DNA of 64,000 nt from Hoeflea_A sp965204935 (lineage in GTDB: Bacteria > Pseudomonadota > Alphaproteobacteria > Rhizobiales > Rhizobiaceae), in the NCBI RefSeq assembly GCF_965204935.1, contig NZ_CBDBFO010000002.1, one strand, 5' to 3'. The position numbers and the translations under genes were made by a program. The notes beneath the pieces were generated by a model. That model made no database searches and was not told where the DNA came from. It was given only the letters and a program-made list of their open reading frames with translations. Below, one piece after another: positions 8,586 to 17,637 of the stretch (within the stretch, counting starts at the first letter, position 1; the number at the start of each line of letters is the position of its first letter).

Positions 8586-9200
8586 ATGAAGAAGAACGCC
8601 GCGCAGGTCGCGTACTTCATGAGACCCATGGGTATGGAGGATATCCCGACCATTGCGCGCTGGTTCAGCAATTTTGACGATATTGCACTTTTCGACCGGA
8701 ATCTTCCCGTTCCGGTCGGCCAGGAGGCCGTGTTTGAAAGCTGGAAACCGGCACTCGAATATACGGAACCGCCGCGTTCCCTTTGGTTCGTGGCGGAGGA
8801 TGAGGATGGGAACCCTGCCGGTGTCGGTGGCCTGCAGTCGATCAATTATATTCACGGCGATGCAGTCCTGCCGATGTTTATCGACCGGCCGGCGCGCACC
8901 AACGGCCTTGCAACCGGCATGACAATAAACCTGATCGATCTTGCGTTCGGGCAGCTTCGCCTGCACCGGGTGTCGACATTCTTTCGCGCAGACCATGACG
9001 CGACAGCCAATGTTATCGCCAAAGTCGGCTTCCGCGAGGAAGGAAGGGTCCGGGAAGGCTGGTTTGCCGGCGGGAAGCACCATGACGTCGTCCAGGTGGG
9101 ATTGTTACGCAGCGAATGGCAGCAGGGATGCGAGGCACTGCGAGAGGAACTGAAGGCGAATTCGGGGATTGAGCTGAGGCTGGAGGGAATCGAAGCGTGA
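8586..9200 (+). CDS. GNAT-family N-acetyltransferase
   Basis: 204 aa GCN5-related acetyltransferase. The N-terminus (MRPMGMEDIPTIARWF) and the central acetyl-CoA-binding portion (GLATGMTINLIDLAF) followed by LHRVSTFFRADHDATANVIAKVGFREEGR match RimJ/RimL-type GNATs. It lies 13 bp before the TPR-cyclase gene on the same strand, so the two are probably cotranscribed. The upstream gap of 240 bp (8346-8585) is AT-richer than its surroundings and should hold the promoters for this gene and the divergent cyclase. Substrate unknown. Confidence 0.82.
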   Translation: MKKNAAQVAYFMRPMGMEDIPTIARWFSNFDDIALFDRNLPVPVGQEAVFESWKPALEYTEPPRSLWFVAEDEDGNPAGVGGLQSINYIHGDAVLPMFIDRPARTNGLATGMTINLIDLAFGQLRLHRVSTFFRADHDATANVIAKVGFREEGRVREGWFAGGKHHDVVQVGLLRSEWQQGCEALREELKANSGIELRLEGIEA

Positions 9201-9213
9201 CGGCGGACGTGGC

Positions 9214-10989
9214 ATGATGGAGCAGACTTCCAGCCGATTGCGGCGGCGGCTTTCGGCGATCCTTTTTGCCGACATGGTCGGATACAGCCGCATGATGGCG
9301 CTGGACGAGGTGGCCACCACAATGGCGGTCAAAACCTGCGTCGAGATGTTTACGGCGCTTGCGGGCGATTTTTCCGGCCAGGTGATCGGCACCAATGGCG
9401 ATGGCGTCTTCCTGATCTTCGACAGCTCGGTGGATGCGGTTTCCTTCGCGGTGGAAATTCAAAACCGGATCAAGGCGCAGAACGAGGGCGTGAGCGAAGA
9501 CAAGCAGACCCTGTTCCGGATCGGAATCAACCTCGGCGAGGTGATCATCGACGATGTCGACCTGCATGGCGACAGCATCAACATCGCCTCGCGTATCGAG
9601 GCGTTTGCACAGCCGGGTCGGATCTGCATCTCCGGCGCGGTGCACGATCAGGTGAGCAACAAGCTGGCCTACGGGTACGAATATCTCGGCGCTCAGGAAT
9701 TCAAGAACATCAGCGAGCTGATCGATGTTTTCCAGGTGCATGAGGATCCGGCGGCGGCGACGCTGACGACGGGCCTGCGACGGCCGGCGCGTGCATCCGA
9801 ATACGACCGCAACGGCGAATCCAAGGAACAGTCGATCGTCGTGCTGCCCTTCGGATTCCAGGGCAATGATCCGAGCGAGAGCTGGTTTGCGGACGGGCTT
9901 GCCGAGGATGTGACGACAAACCTGTCGCGGTTCCACGATTTCTTCGTCATCGCGCGCGGCTCGGCCTATGTCTATAACGACCGCACCATTGCGCCGAAGG
10001 ACGTAGCCCGTGAACTCGGTGTGCGCTACGTGGTCGACGGTTCGGTACGCAAGGCAGGGCCGCGGATCCGCGTTGCACTGCAGTTGCTCGATGCCCGACG
10101 CGACCGCACCATCTGGGGCGAGCAATACAATCGCGAAATCGACGACATCTTCGAGCTGCAGGACGAAATCACCCAGGTCATCGTCTCCGCGACGGCGGTC
10201 CAGATCGAGGCGTCCGAACTGGAGCGGCTGCGCCAGCAGCCGCCGACCAACCTTGCCGCTTACGGTTATGTGCTGCAGGGCCAGGGCCACATATTCCGCT
10301 ACACCAAAGAGGATGTCAGTCGGGCGCGGGATCTCTATGATGCCGCGTTGAAGATCGATCCCAGCTACGCCAGGGCGCTGGCGGCAAAATCGCGGACCAT
10401 GAATATCGACTGGCGCTATGATTGGGCGGAGCAGCCGGATCGCGCGCTGGACGACGCGCTGCAACTGGCGCGCAAGGCCGTCGAATTCGACAGCACCGAT
10501 GCAAGAGGGTTCGGCGAACTGGGCTTCGCCCATCTCTACCGCAAGGAGCACGAGGCTGCGATCAGCGCCTATCAGCGGGCCTTGAGGCTCAATCCCAACG
10601 ATGCCGACCTGATGTCCGACATGGCGGACGCGCTTGCCCATTGCGGGCGTTCGGAAGAAGCCATCGACATGCTGCAGAAGGCGATGCGCCTCAACCCGTT
10701 CTATCCGGACCAGTATATCTGGCACCTGGGCGGCGCCTATTTCAATCTGGAGCGTTACGAGGACGCGATTCGCACCATTCAGACCATGCAGAACCCGACC
10801 GAGGGACGGCGTTTGCTTGCGGCGAGCTACGGGCATCTGGGCCGCGAGGCCGAGGCTCGCGCCGAAGCGAAGAAGGTGCTGGAGGCACACCCGAATTTCA
10901 GCGTCGAAAGCTGGGCGGCGGTGCAGCCGGACAAATATGAAGAGGACGTCGCCCGTTTCGTCGAGGGACTGAAACGGGCGGGGCTTTAA
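9214..10989 (+). CDS. Class III cyclase-domain protein with TolB-like and TPR regions
   Basis: 591 aa, domain order: N-terminal class III cyclase (about residues 5-175), a TolB/YpdA-like segment (about 200-340, QSIVVLPFGFQG then DGLAEDVTTNLSRF), and C-terminal TPR repeats (about 345-560). Metal Asps are present in FADMVGYS and NGDG, and Asn/Arg in DSINIASRIE. At the position where rhizobial relatives usually have Lys (VVKTTGDG) this protein has Gly (VIGTNGDG), so the base-recognising Lys appears to be missing. It may have altered substrate choice or be a regulatory, inactive cyclase. Convergent with the repeat protein at 11008. Confidence 0.87.
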   Translation: MMEQTSSRLRRRLSAILFADMVGYSRMMALDEVATTMAVKTCVEMFTALAGDFSGQVIGTNGDGVFLIFDSSVDAVSFAVEIQNRIKAQNEGVSEDKQTLFRIGINLGEVIIDDVDLHGDSINIASRIEAFAQPGRICISGAVHDQVSNKLAYGYEYLGAQEFKNISELIDVFQVHEDPAAATLTTGLRRPARASEYDRNGESKEQSIVVLPFGFQGNDPSESWFADGLAEDVTTNLSRFHDFFVIARGSAYVYNDRTIAPKDVARELGVRYVVDGSVRKAGPRIRVALQLLDARRDRTIWGEQYNREIDDIFELQDEITQVIVSATAVQIEASELERLRQQPPTNLAAYGYVLQGQGHIFRYTKEDVSRARDLYDAALKIDPSYARALAAKSRTMNIDWRYDWAEQPDRALDDALQLARKAVEFDSTDARGFGELGFAHLYRKEHEAAISAYQRALRLNPNDADLMSDMADALAHCGRSEEAIDMLQKAMRLNPFYPDQYIWHLGGAYFNLERYEDAIRTIQTMQNPTEGRRLLAASYGHLGREAEARAEAKKVLEAHPNFSVESWAAVQPDKYEEDVARFVEGLKRAGL

Positions 10990-11007
10990 TCGCCAGACAT
11001 GTTCTAA

Positions 11008-11604
11008 TCAGTCGCCGGCGTCACCGCGGGCACCGCTGATGCGCGCGCCGGAAACACGGGCTCCCGAGACCCGGGCACCGGAGACGCGTGCGCCGGAGAC
11101 ACGGGCTCCTGAAACACGGGCACCGGAGACGCGTGCACCGGACATTCCGGGACCGGCCTCGCCGACCGTCGACAACAGAACCTGTTCGAACGAACCGGAA
11201 TCAATGTCGAGACGCATGGTCTCGTCGCTGCGGTCATAGGCCCAGGCACGCAGATCCTCAAAGAAGTTCTTGTCGTCATTGTCCGGTCCGGGGACCTTGA
11301 TTTCGGACAGGGGCGCGCCTTCACCATGCACCAGGAAGAGGACCGGAACGCCGACTTCGAAATAGGCGCCCTCATAGCTGAACCCGTAGATCCGCGCAAA
11401 ACGCGCAAGTCCGCCACTGGAACCGGCCGAATAATCGCCCCATTCCCTGCGGGTCAATTGCTGCTGAAGGCCGGACGAGGCACCCTTCGAGGTGGCCATG
11501 GACGGGCTGTGGGCTTTATTTCCCTTGGGCGCGACAATATTAAGGTCTTCGACGACACGTCCGAACAATACGATATTCGACGCGCTCAATAGTGTTTCCG
11601 GCAT
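11008..11604 (-). CDS. Uncharacterised protein with C-terminal SGAR(V/I/G) repeats
   Basis: 198 aa, no signal peptide, function not recognised. Residues 1-150 look like a folded soluble domain (LLSASNIVLFGRVVEDL at the start; FARIYGFSYEGAYFEVGVPVLFLVHG in the middle). Residues about 155-194 are eight tandem pentapeptides, SGARV x6, SGARI and SGARG, then DAGD. Read as A-R-V-S-G, they loosely fit the A(D/N)LXX pentapeptide-repeat rule, but eight units would make only two beta-helix turns. It is the last gene of a minus-strand YcaO-TfuA-peptidase cluster, separated from the peptidase gene by 97 bp that may contain its own promoter. It could be the substrate of the cluster, since each repeat carries a Ser. 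That is inference. Confidence 0.7.
   Translation of the reverse strand: MPETLLSASNIVLFGRVVEDLNIVAPKGNKAHSPSMATSKGASSGLQQQLTRREWGDYSAGSSGGLARFARIYGFSYEGAYFEVGVPVLFLVHGEGAPLSEIKVPGPDNDDKNFFEDLRAWAYDRSDETMRLDIDSGSFEQVLLSTVGEAGPGMSGARVSGARVSGARVSGARVSGARVSGARVSGARISGARGDAGD
11023..11142 (-). repeat. 15-bp coding tandem repeat, eight units
   Basis: Eight 15-bp units encode SGAR(V/I/G) at the C-terminus of the protein above. Several neighbouring units are nearly identical at DNA level, with an alternating two-unit (30-bp) similarity, which suggests recent expansion by slippage or unequal exchange. There are no spacers, so it is not a CRISPR array. Confidence 0.9.
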
Positions 11605-11701
11605 TGGCTTCCCCTAAACCTTGCTACCGTAAAGGTATGTTCTGTCGTTTTATTTGGCGCTTCTTAACTCACCTAAAAAAATATTAGACCACTCGCGGAT
11701 G

Positions 11702-12967
11702 TCAGTCTATAGGCCTCAGTGTCCGTACGGAATTTGCGTGGCTATCTTTCTGCAACGGCGCCAGCTGGGGCCCGACCCGAACGCTGCCGATGTCGCGCAT
11801 CTCGAAGTTGCCCCGGATCAACTTGCCAAAGCGTCCGCCCGTGTGTTGCTTGTCCACGGCTTCGAAGGCTCGCGCGACGTCAACAAAATTGAGATCGTTG
11901 CGATCGAGGCGCTGCCAGGTGTCCGCAAGATAAGTGCCGAGTATGTCCCGTGCATCGATGAGAGCCAGTTTGAACTGATCCGGACTACTGGCGAAGGCAT
12001 TGTCGAACAGTGCTTGCATAACCGGCTTATAATCCGGCGTTGCCAGCAATTCGTCGGATAAATTTTCCATCTCCTCGTCGATCGCTTCATAGTCAAGCAG
12101 ACATTCGTGGAACAGATCGACGAGGATATCGAAGAAAGCGCCGGTAAGCGGCTGCGAGAGCTTGTGCTCCTTGATCCAGCCGCGGGCGAATTCCGACAGG
12201 CGGACGTCATTGGCGGCAATACGGATCTGGGCATTGCCCGACAGTTCGGCCATGCGGGTGATCGTGCTCAGGCGGTAGAGATTGCCGCTGGTGTTGACGA
12301 GCAGCCGGTCAATGAGGGAGTTGAAATGCAATGACGAGATCAGCGCGACAAGATCGGCGGCGCTCTCATGGAAGGCGAAATACTCCCCGGTGACCCCCGA
12401 CGGATCCGGAACGCCGACCTCGGAATAGATGATGGCGTGGCCGACCTCATGGGCGATCACGTCGAAGTTGAGACTGAACGGCTTGTAGCGCCCGTGCTTG
12501 CGGTCGCCACCCATCTCCAGAAAACCGTAGCCCGAATAGGCGTTCTCCAGCGACGGCAATATGGTGACCTCCAAACGGTCGTAGTGCTTGGCGCTGTGCC
12601 AGGGTATCTGGCGGTCGAAATATGCTTCCCAGACATCCATCACGAACCGCACCGTGCCGAACAGGTGCGCCGCCTCGAATTGCGGTGTGCCGGGCTCCAG
12701 ATGATCGAAATGACCGGCCTCGTCCGGCAGCGCCGGTTCATGGCATTCGCCGGTCCAGGGCGGCATCAGCGCGTCGTCGCTCTGCTGTGGATCGGGACTG
12801 ATCCCATAGGGTGACGGTTTACCGATCGGAAAGATCGTATACATGCGGTCATCGGACGGTCCGGGCGCAAGGGATCCGCAGGGCGAGGAGACGTAGACGG
12901 TCTCCGGTTCCTCGAAATCATCGAGGAACCGCGGCTGCGGATAGAGCCTGAATCGGGTGCCTTCCAT
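11702..12967 (-). CDS. Zinc metallopeptidase-like (gluzincin) protein next to TfuA
   Basis: 421 aa. A gluzincin-type zinc site is visible: HEVGH near the middle (VIAHEVGHAIIYSEVG) followed about 25 residues later by FAFHESAADLVAL, giving two His plus a downstream Glu as in thermolysin-like (M4/FTP-type) enzymes. There is no secretion signal, so it would act in the cytoplasm. The ATG at 12967 is chosen because AGAAGGA precedes it; a TTG at 12997 overlapping the TfuA stop is possible. It follows tfuA with 27 bp spacing or less. In this context it might remove a leader from, or otherwise cleave, a modified peptide. Relative confidence is good for the metal site and low for the substrate. Confidence 0.75.
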   Translation of the reverse strand: MEGTRFRLYPQPRFLDDFEEPETVYVSSPCGSLAPGPSDDRMYTIFPIGKPSPYGISPDPQQSDDALMPPWTGECHEPALPDEAGHFDHLEPGTPQFEAAHLFGTVRFVMDVWEAYFDRQIPWHSAKHYDRLEVTILPSLENAYSGYGFLEMGGDRKHGRYKPFSLNFDVIAHEVGHAIIYSEVGVPDPSGVTGEYFAFHESAADLVALISSLHFNSLIDRLLVNTSGNLYRLSTITRMAELSGNAQIRIAANDVRLSEFARGWIKEHKLSQPLTGAFFDILVDLFHECLLDYEAIDEEMENLSDELLATPDYKPVMQALFDNAFASSPDQFKLALIDARDILGTYLADTWQRLDRNDLNFVDVARAFEAVDKQHTGGRFGKLIRGNFEMRDIGSVRVGPQLAPLQKDSHANSVRTLRPID

Positions 12968-12993
12968 AACCTGTCCTTCTCTATCGATCCGGT

Positions 12994-13797
12994 TCAATCA
13001 TCATCGCCCGCCGACCGGAACAAGCGTTCCTGCGGCACAAGCCGGAACGCGTTGTCGCGCATGGCCCCGGCAGCCTGGGGGCGTTGCCGCCACTCGGAAA
13101 CCCCGCGGCGCCATAATTCGGTGTGCTCAAAATGGAATCCGACCGGTCGGTCTAATTGAAATTCCGCGTCGTTCAGGTGCTCCAGGAGTGCAATCGCATC
13201 ACGGTTTTTCTGGTCAACGTAGTTATCCCGCAACCAGGCGCCGAGACCCTGCGCAAAGGCATCGGGGATCTTCGACACGGCCGACACGACGGCATTCCAG
13301 TCCCGCGCCTTGAAATGGATGGCCTTGATCAGGTCTGCCGCCCGCTGGCCTTGGTCCCGGGATAAACGGCCCTCGCCCACGGCCCTTTCCAGGGTTGCCC
13401 GGATATTGACCATGGCGAGGCTGAGTGGCGTATAACCCGCCTCGGCCGGACCATGCTGCAATGCGACCTCGTCATCATCTTCGAGCACGCCGTCACGATA
13501 GGCCTCGTAGATATGGCCAATGCCGGTCATGCCGAACACATCGAGTTCCGCGGCGCGCAATGCGCCCATGCTGGCGGCGCCGAGAACCGGTATCCCCCGC
13601 GACAATGCCCAGAGAATCTCCTTGTGCCAGACGGAGGGCACGCCGTCGAAAACGCCATCGATAATCGCAATCGCGCGCGGCCCTTCCAGCGCAGCACAGT
13701 ACAGATCGCCCTGCTTGACCGGCGGACGAAACGCGATGCCAGAATATCGATCCAGCTGTTCTGCGGAGAGCGAAGGGCCGGCAAAGACGACAATCAC
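12994..13797 (-). CDS. tfuA: TfuA-like protein
   Basis: 267 aa. The N-terminal half is the TfuA core domain (VVFAGPSLS, then GDLYCAAL, AIAIIDGVFDGVPSVWHKEI, LSRGIPVLGAASMGALRAAEL), first described in the trifolitoxin locus. TfuA proteins partner YcaO enzymes and are implicated in backbone thioamidation or sulfur delivery (archaeal McrA, thioamitides). The C-terminal half (about 130-267) is less conserved. The start overlaps the YcaO stop by four bases, so the two are translationally coupled, as expected for a YcaO-TfuA pair. Confidence 0.9.
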   Translation of the reverse strand: MIVVFAGPSLSAEQLDRYSGIAFRPPVKQGDLYCAALEGPRAIAIIDGVFDGVPSVWHKEILWALSRGIPVLGAASMGALRAAELDVFGMTGIGHIYEAYRDGVLEDDDEVALQHGPAEAGYTPLSLAMVNIRATLERAVGEGRLSRDQGQRAADLIKAIHFKARDWNAVVSAVSKIPDAFAQGLGAWLRDNYVDQKNRDAIALLEHLNDAEFQLDRPVGFHFEHTELWRRGVSEWRQRPQAAGAMRDNAFRLVPQERLFRSAGDDD

Positions 13798-15065
13798 GAT
13801 GTAGCCTCCGCCGCTTCGAAGCCCTGAAATGCCCGCCGTCCGGGGAGATATGTGACATCGTCGTGCGGCGCTTCCAGACCCGGTATGATGATGCGCAGTA
13901 CGGGAATGCCGATCTCCGGCCGGCTGAGGTCCACCGCAGCGACCTCTTCAATACCGGCACCGCGAAGACCTTCAAGAAGACTGTCCAGATCTTCCCGGAG
14001 CGTTTCGTTTTCGATCGTCGGGACCGCGGAGAAAGCGCGGCTGTTCCGGTTTTCCTCCAGCATCCGATGCACAATATCGCGCTTTTCATCGCGGCCGGCG
14101 GCGGTGAACTCCGCCAGCATCAGGTCATCGCGTGCGCCACTGATGTAGTTGAGCCGTGTCTGTGCTGCCTCTGTCAGCGCCCGCCGCAGCGCAACGCCGC
14201 GTTCCAGATGCGTTCCCGATCCGATACCGACATGGCCGAAACCCGTGGCGTCCTCCTTGATGGCGCACAGGAATGTCGCAAGGCCGACATCGGTGGTCAG
14301 ATCCCAAATGCCAAGGCGAAGTTCCGCCCTTTCGATCTTGCCGATCGCCGTTCGGCAATCGGGGTCATCGACACTTGCCGGATCGATGCCACGACGGGCC
14401 TGCTCGCCGGACGGCGAATGGTGCCAGATCGACAGCGCATCGCGCTCCACGACCTCGCAGATCCCGTGGCAGGCTGCTTCCAATGGATGGTTGCCGGAAG
14501 ACAGACCATTCGTACTTGCCGGGAAGCAGCCATGGCCCGGCTGAACCGGGTGGGTGTAATCGGCATGGACCATCTCAAATGGCACCAGCATCGATTTGCC
14601 GGTGAAAAGGTCGGTCGCATCCACCCACAGCATGCGCAGCGCGGGTTCATACTGGCTGTCCACAATCACTGGGAGGCGATCCAGGTCGACCGTCCGGTGC
14701 GCGCCTTCAAGTTCACGGGCGCTGGAAAAGCGCATGGGACGGTCATAGTGTTCAGCGTGCCAGATCTCGACCGCCTCCATCAGCGCCGAGGCGCGGGCGT
14801 CCGCGTCGCGCATGCCCTTGCCCTGCGAGACGGCGACGGAGCGCGCGTTCGGCCGGGTCGCGAGAAACACAGGAAGTCCGATACGATCAAGACCCGTGAC
14901 ATTGGCGATGCGGGTGATGCCGAACAGATCCTTCTGCGGCAAGATACGCGCCAGCGTCTCCTCGGCCGGGCATATGCGCTGGCGCCCGCCCGCGCGGTCT
15001 TTCAATCCGGGATCGTGTGACAAAATGTCCACCGGGCACCTGACTATTCCAACAGCATGCCTCAC
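13794..15065 (-). CDS. YcaO-domain protein (TfuA-associated)
   Basis: 423 aa YcaO enzyme. YcaO proteins use ATP to activate peptide backbone amides, giving azolines with Cys/Ser/Thr side chains or, with TfuA, thioamides. The three ATP-binding stretches are recognisable: SQGKG...ASALMEAVE (about 85-105), NGLSSG...EVVERDA (about 190-215) and SGTHLERG...EAAQTRL (about 290-315). It ends at LPGRRAFQGFEAAEATS, without the Pro-rich tail of azoline-forming YcaOs. The start is uncertain: GTG at 15065 has no good ribosome site and no ATG lies nearby. No flavin dehydrogenase is encoded beside it, which fits thioamide or azoline products rather than oxidised azoles. Confidence 0.9.
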   Translation of the reverse strand: MRHAVGIVRCPVDILSHDPGLKDRAGGRQRICPAEETLARILPQKDLFGITRIANVTGLDRIGLPVFLATRPNARSVAVSQGKGMRDADARASALMEAVEIWHAEHYDRPMRFSSARELEGAHRTVDLDRLPVIVDSQYEPALRMLWVDATDLFTGKSMLVPFEMVHADYTHPVQPGHGCFPASTNGLSSGNHPLEAACHGICEVVERDALSIWHHSPSGEQARRGIDPASVDDPDCRTAIGKIERAELRLGIWDLTTDVGLATFLCAIKEDATGFGHVGIGSGTHLERGVALRRALTEAAQTRLNYISGARDDLMLAEFTAAGRDEKRDIVHRMLEENRNSRAFSAVPTIENETLREDLDSLLEGLRGAGIEEVAAVDLSRPEIGIPVLRIIIPGLEAPHDDVTYLPGRRAFQGFEAAEATS

Positions 15066-15160
15066 GTTACTGCGGTCGAGCCGATTTATCCATCTAAATC
15101 AATAACAAATGGACAAACACAAAGCAGACGCCTGGACTTATACTTGCCAGCCAGCGGACA

Positions 15161-15589
15161 TCAACCGATCTTCTGGCAGGAAAGACACCGCTCAAAGGAC
15201 TTTGCGGGCAGCAAATCGCATTGCTCGAACAGTCCCATCCAGTCGAAGTGATTGTGGGCATCGACAATCTTGCCGTCAACGATCATCGCCAGGACATGGC
15301 CCGTCATGCTGACGGGCTTGCCGTTGTCGCGTCTCGTGCCATTGAAAACCACAAGCGCCGAAAGCCAATCGCCATCCTCCATTGTCTTTTTTGCGTCGAT
15401 CCTGACATTTCCGACCAAACCTAGCAGCGCTCTCTGGAAAGCCTTGAACTCGGCCGGGCCAACGTGGTTCTGAGATCCCAAGCCACGGGCCGTGGTATCA
15501 CTGACAAGCATCTGGTCAATCGCTGTCTCGTCCTCCTGAGACCATACCCTGCTGAACCATGTCTCCATTACTTGAGTTTTTTCCGTCAC
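15161..15589 (-). CDS. SnoaL/NTF2-like protein
   Basis: 142 aa, a single NTF2-like (SnoaL) fold: helix VMETWFSRVWSQEDETAIDQML, then strands with GPAEFKAFQRAL and ending DGKIVDAHNHFDWMGLFEQ. Members include polyketide cyclases, ester cyclases and many binding proteins. It is on the same strand 95 bp before the YcaO gene and could head that cluster, or be unrelated. The C-terminus has extra Cys residues (CDLLPAKSFERCLSCQ). No function can be assigned. Confidence 0.8.
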   Translation of the reverse strand: MTEKTQVMETWFSRVWSQEDETAIDQMLVSDTTARGLGSQNHVGPAEFKAFQRALLGLVGNVRIDAKKTMEDGDWLSALVVFNGTRRDNGKPVSMTGHVLAMIVDGKIVDAHNHFDWMGLFEQCDLLPAKSFERCLSCQKIG

Positions 15590-15774
15590 GTCCCGATCTC
15601 CTGATCTTCTACTTAAGATAGCATCGACGTTACACTACACTTTGTTGTCTTTAGAGCAACTTGCGAAACAAACGCCCGCCGGAATCCCTTCACATTTCGC
15701 TCCTTTTTTGCATTGAGTATGCACAAGCAAGCTGCAAAGGTGGTTTCATTGTCCAACTGAGACGAGGATCAGTC

Positions 15775-17277
15775 ATGATTGACATTTTGGACAAGCTGTT
15801 CGATGCGGCGCCCCTGCTCGCCCTCTTCATCACCATTTCCCTTGGTTACGTAGTCGGCAAACTGACAATCGGCCAGTTCGTGCTCGGCGGGATTGCGGGG
15901 TCGCTGATCGTCGGCGTGATTATCGGCCAGCTTGATATTCATATCGACACGGCGATGAAATCGGTCTTCTTCGCGCTATTCATCTACGCGGTCGGCTATC
16001 AGGGCGGCCCGCAGTTCTTCCGCTCGCTGAACCGCCGATCCCTGAACCAGCTGGTCTCGGCATTTGTCATGTGTCTCGTCGGACTGATCTGCGTGCTTGT
16101 CAGTGCCTGGACATTCGATCTTGACCGGGGAACAGCGGCGGGGCTTGCCGCAGGCGGCCTGACGCAGTCGGCAATCATCGGAACGGCGGGCGACGCCATC
16201 GCCAAGCTCGGCGTATCGGCAGAGCAGATCAAGATCATGCAGACCAATGTCGCCGTCGGATACGCGGTCTGCTACATCTTCGGCAATCTCGGCCCGATCA
16301 TCATCGTCACGTGGTTCCTTCCAATGGTCATGCGCTGGGATGTCCGCAAGGAGGCGGTCAAGCTTGCCCGGGAGTTGTCCGGCGGCAAGGCGCAACTCGA
16401 GCCCGGGCAATTCAATGCCGTCCGCAAGGTCAATACGCGCCTCTACACCGTTTCGGCAGACAGCAAGGCGGCCGGCAAGACGGCTCTGGCCATTGACCAG
16501 GACCTTCAGGACGCCGCGGTTGAATCGGTTCTTCGCAACGGCGACGAACTTGCAGCCAGCGATGATACTGTCGTTCAGGCCGGCGACACGATTGCCGTCA
16601 CCGGCATTGTCACGGTCATGAAGGACGTTGCCGCCTATTTCGGACCGGAAAGCAAGGCACCCGATCAATTCCAGCTTGTCGAGGAACAGCGGGAGATCAT
16701 CGTTACCAAGCCCCAGTTCATCGGCAAGACCATCGGCGAGATGCATGACGAGCTCGGTGTCCAGACGCGCCATGGCGTCTATCTCGTCTCGGCCCGCCGC
16801 ATGGGCCGGGACCTTCCGAACCTGCAGGGGCTGGAGCTGCACAAGGGTGATGAGCTTCTGTTTACCGGTGCGCCGAAGGATCTCGACCGCGTGCAGTCGC
16901 TGATCGGCTACAAGATCACAGCAGCGGCGGTCACCGATTTCGTTTTCTTCGGTGTCGGCATGGCGCTGGGCATCCTCGTGGGAATGATCGAGTTCAAGGT
17001 GGCCGGCATCCCGGTGACCATCGGCACGGGCGGCGGCTGCCTGCTTTCCGGCCTTCTGTTCGGCTGGCTTCGCAGCACGCATCCGCAATTCGCCGCATTG
17101 CCGACGGGCGCCTCCAATTTCCTGCGCGATTTCGGCCTGGCGGTCTTTGTCGCGATTGTCGGCATTTCGGCCGGCCCGCAGGCGGTGACCACAATGCAGC
17201 AATACGGCCTGACGCTGTTCTTCCTCGGCGTTGGCGTAACCATTATTCCGCAGATCGTGGTGTTCTTTTTCTCTTAG
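15775..17277 (+). pseudogene. aspT: aspT, aspartate:alanine antiporter, 5' part (IS-interrupted)
   Basis: First about 500 codons of an AspT/YidE-type antiporter (AAE family), which exchanges aspartate for alanine across the inner membrane. It has an N-terminal transmembrane repeat (LGYVVGKLTIGQFVLGGI), two central RCK_C/TrkA_C-type cytoplasmic domains (about 210-370) and the second membrane repeat. The ATG at 15775 follows GAGGA. After Ser501 an IS5-family element sits directly after a TTA duplication and creates an immediate TAG stop. The remaining codons lie at 19715-19928; removal of the IS and one TTA restores an open frame (S-YYVLRIQNP). About 70 C-terminal residues, including the last membrane segments, are lost, so function is probably abolished. 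Confidence 0.9.
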
Positions 17278-17459
17278 AGCCGGATTCAAAAGTTATTCAA
17301 ACGTAACAATACCTTGCGAGACGCCGCGTCATGAACCGGATGCTCTGATGTCCGCTGTCAAGGTTTGGCACGTCGAATATCCGGCCGATCCAGAACGAGG
17401 AGGAGATCGGCTGTTCATGATATTGATCGCGCATGGGTGGAGGCGGAACTGAAGGACGT

Positions 17460-17600
17460 CGGTGATCAAGCTCTGATGCGCGGGTTGGCTACCGCATTTC
17501 CGATTGTGCGTCCGGGTCTGTTCCTGTCTTACAGCGGGCGTCGGCCAGTAGCCGGCCACAAAGCATTCGACGGACATTTCCCTGCCGTGGTCCCGCCTCC
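17460..17600 (-). ncRNA. Putative seekRNA/bridge RNA region of the IS110-type element
   Basis: The noncoding 3' end contains CTCTGATG at 17471-17478, the same 8-mer that spans the element's own junction at 17343-17350. A guide to the element end is what IS110/IS1111 seekRNAs carry. A matching target guide is less clear (AAGCATTC near 17561 resembles the complement of the target's left half). RNA boundaries are approximate. Confidence 0.35.
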
Positions 17601-17637
17601 GCCCATGCGCGAGTTTCGTGTTGCCACAAGGGCAAGA

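Noticed and set aside
11023..11142. CRISPR-like array
   Set aside because: Units are contiguous 15-bp coding repeats without spacers and keep the reading frame.
15094..15279. Small Cys-rich open frame as RiPP precursor
   Set aside because: It lies in another frame of the SnoaL-like gene, lacks a ribosome site and has no core-like features.
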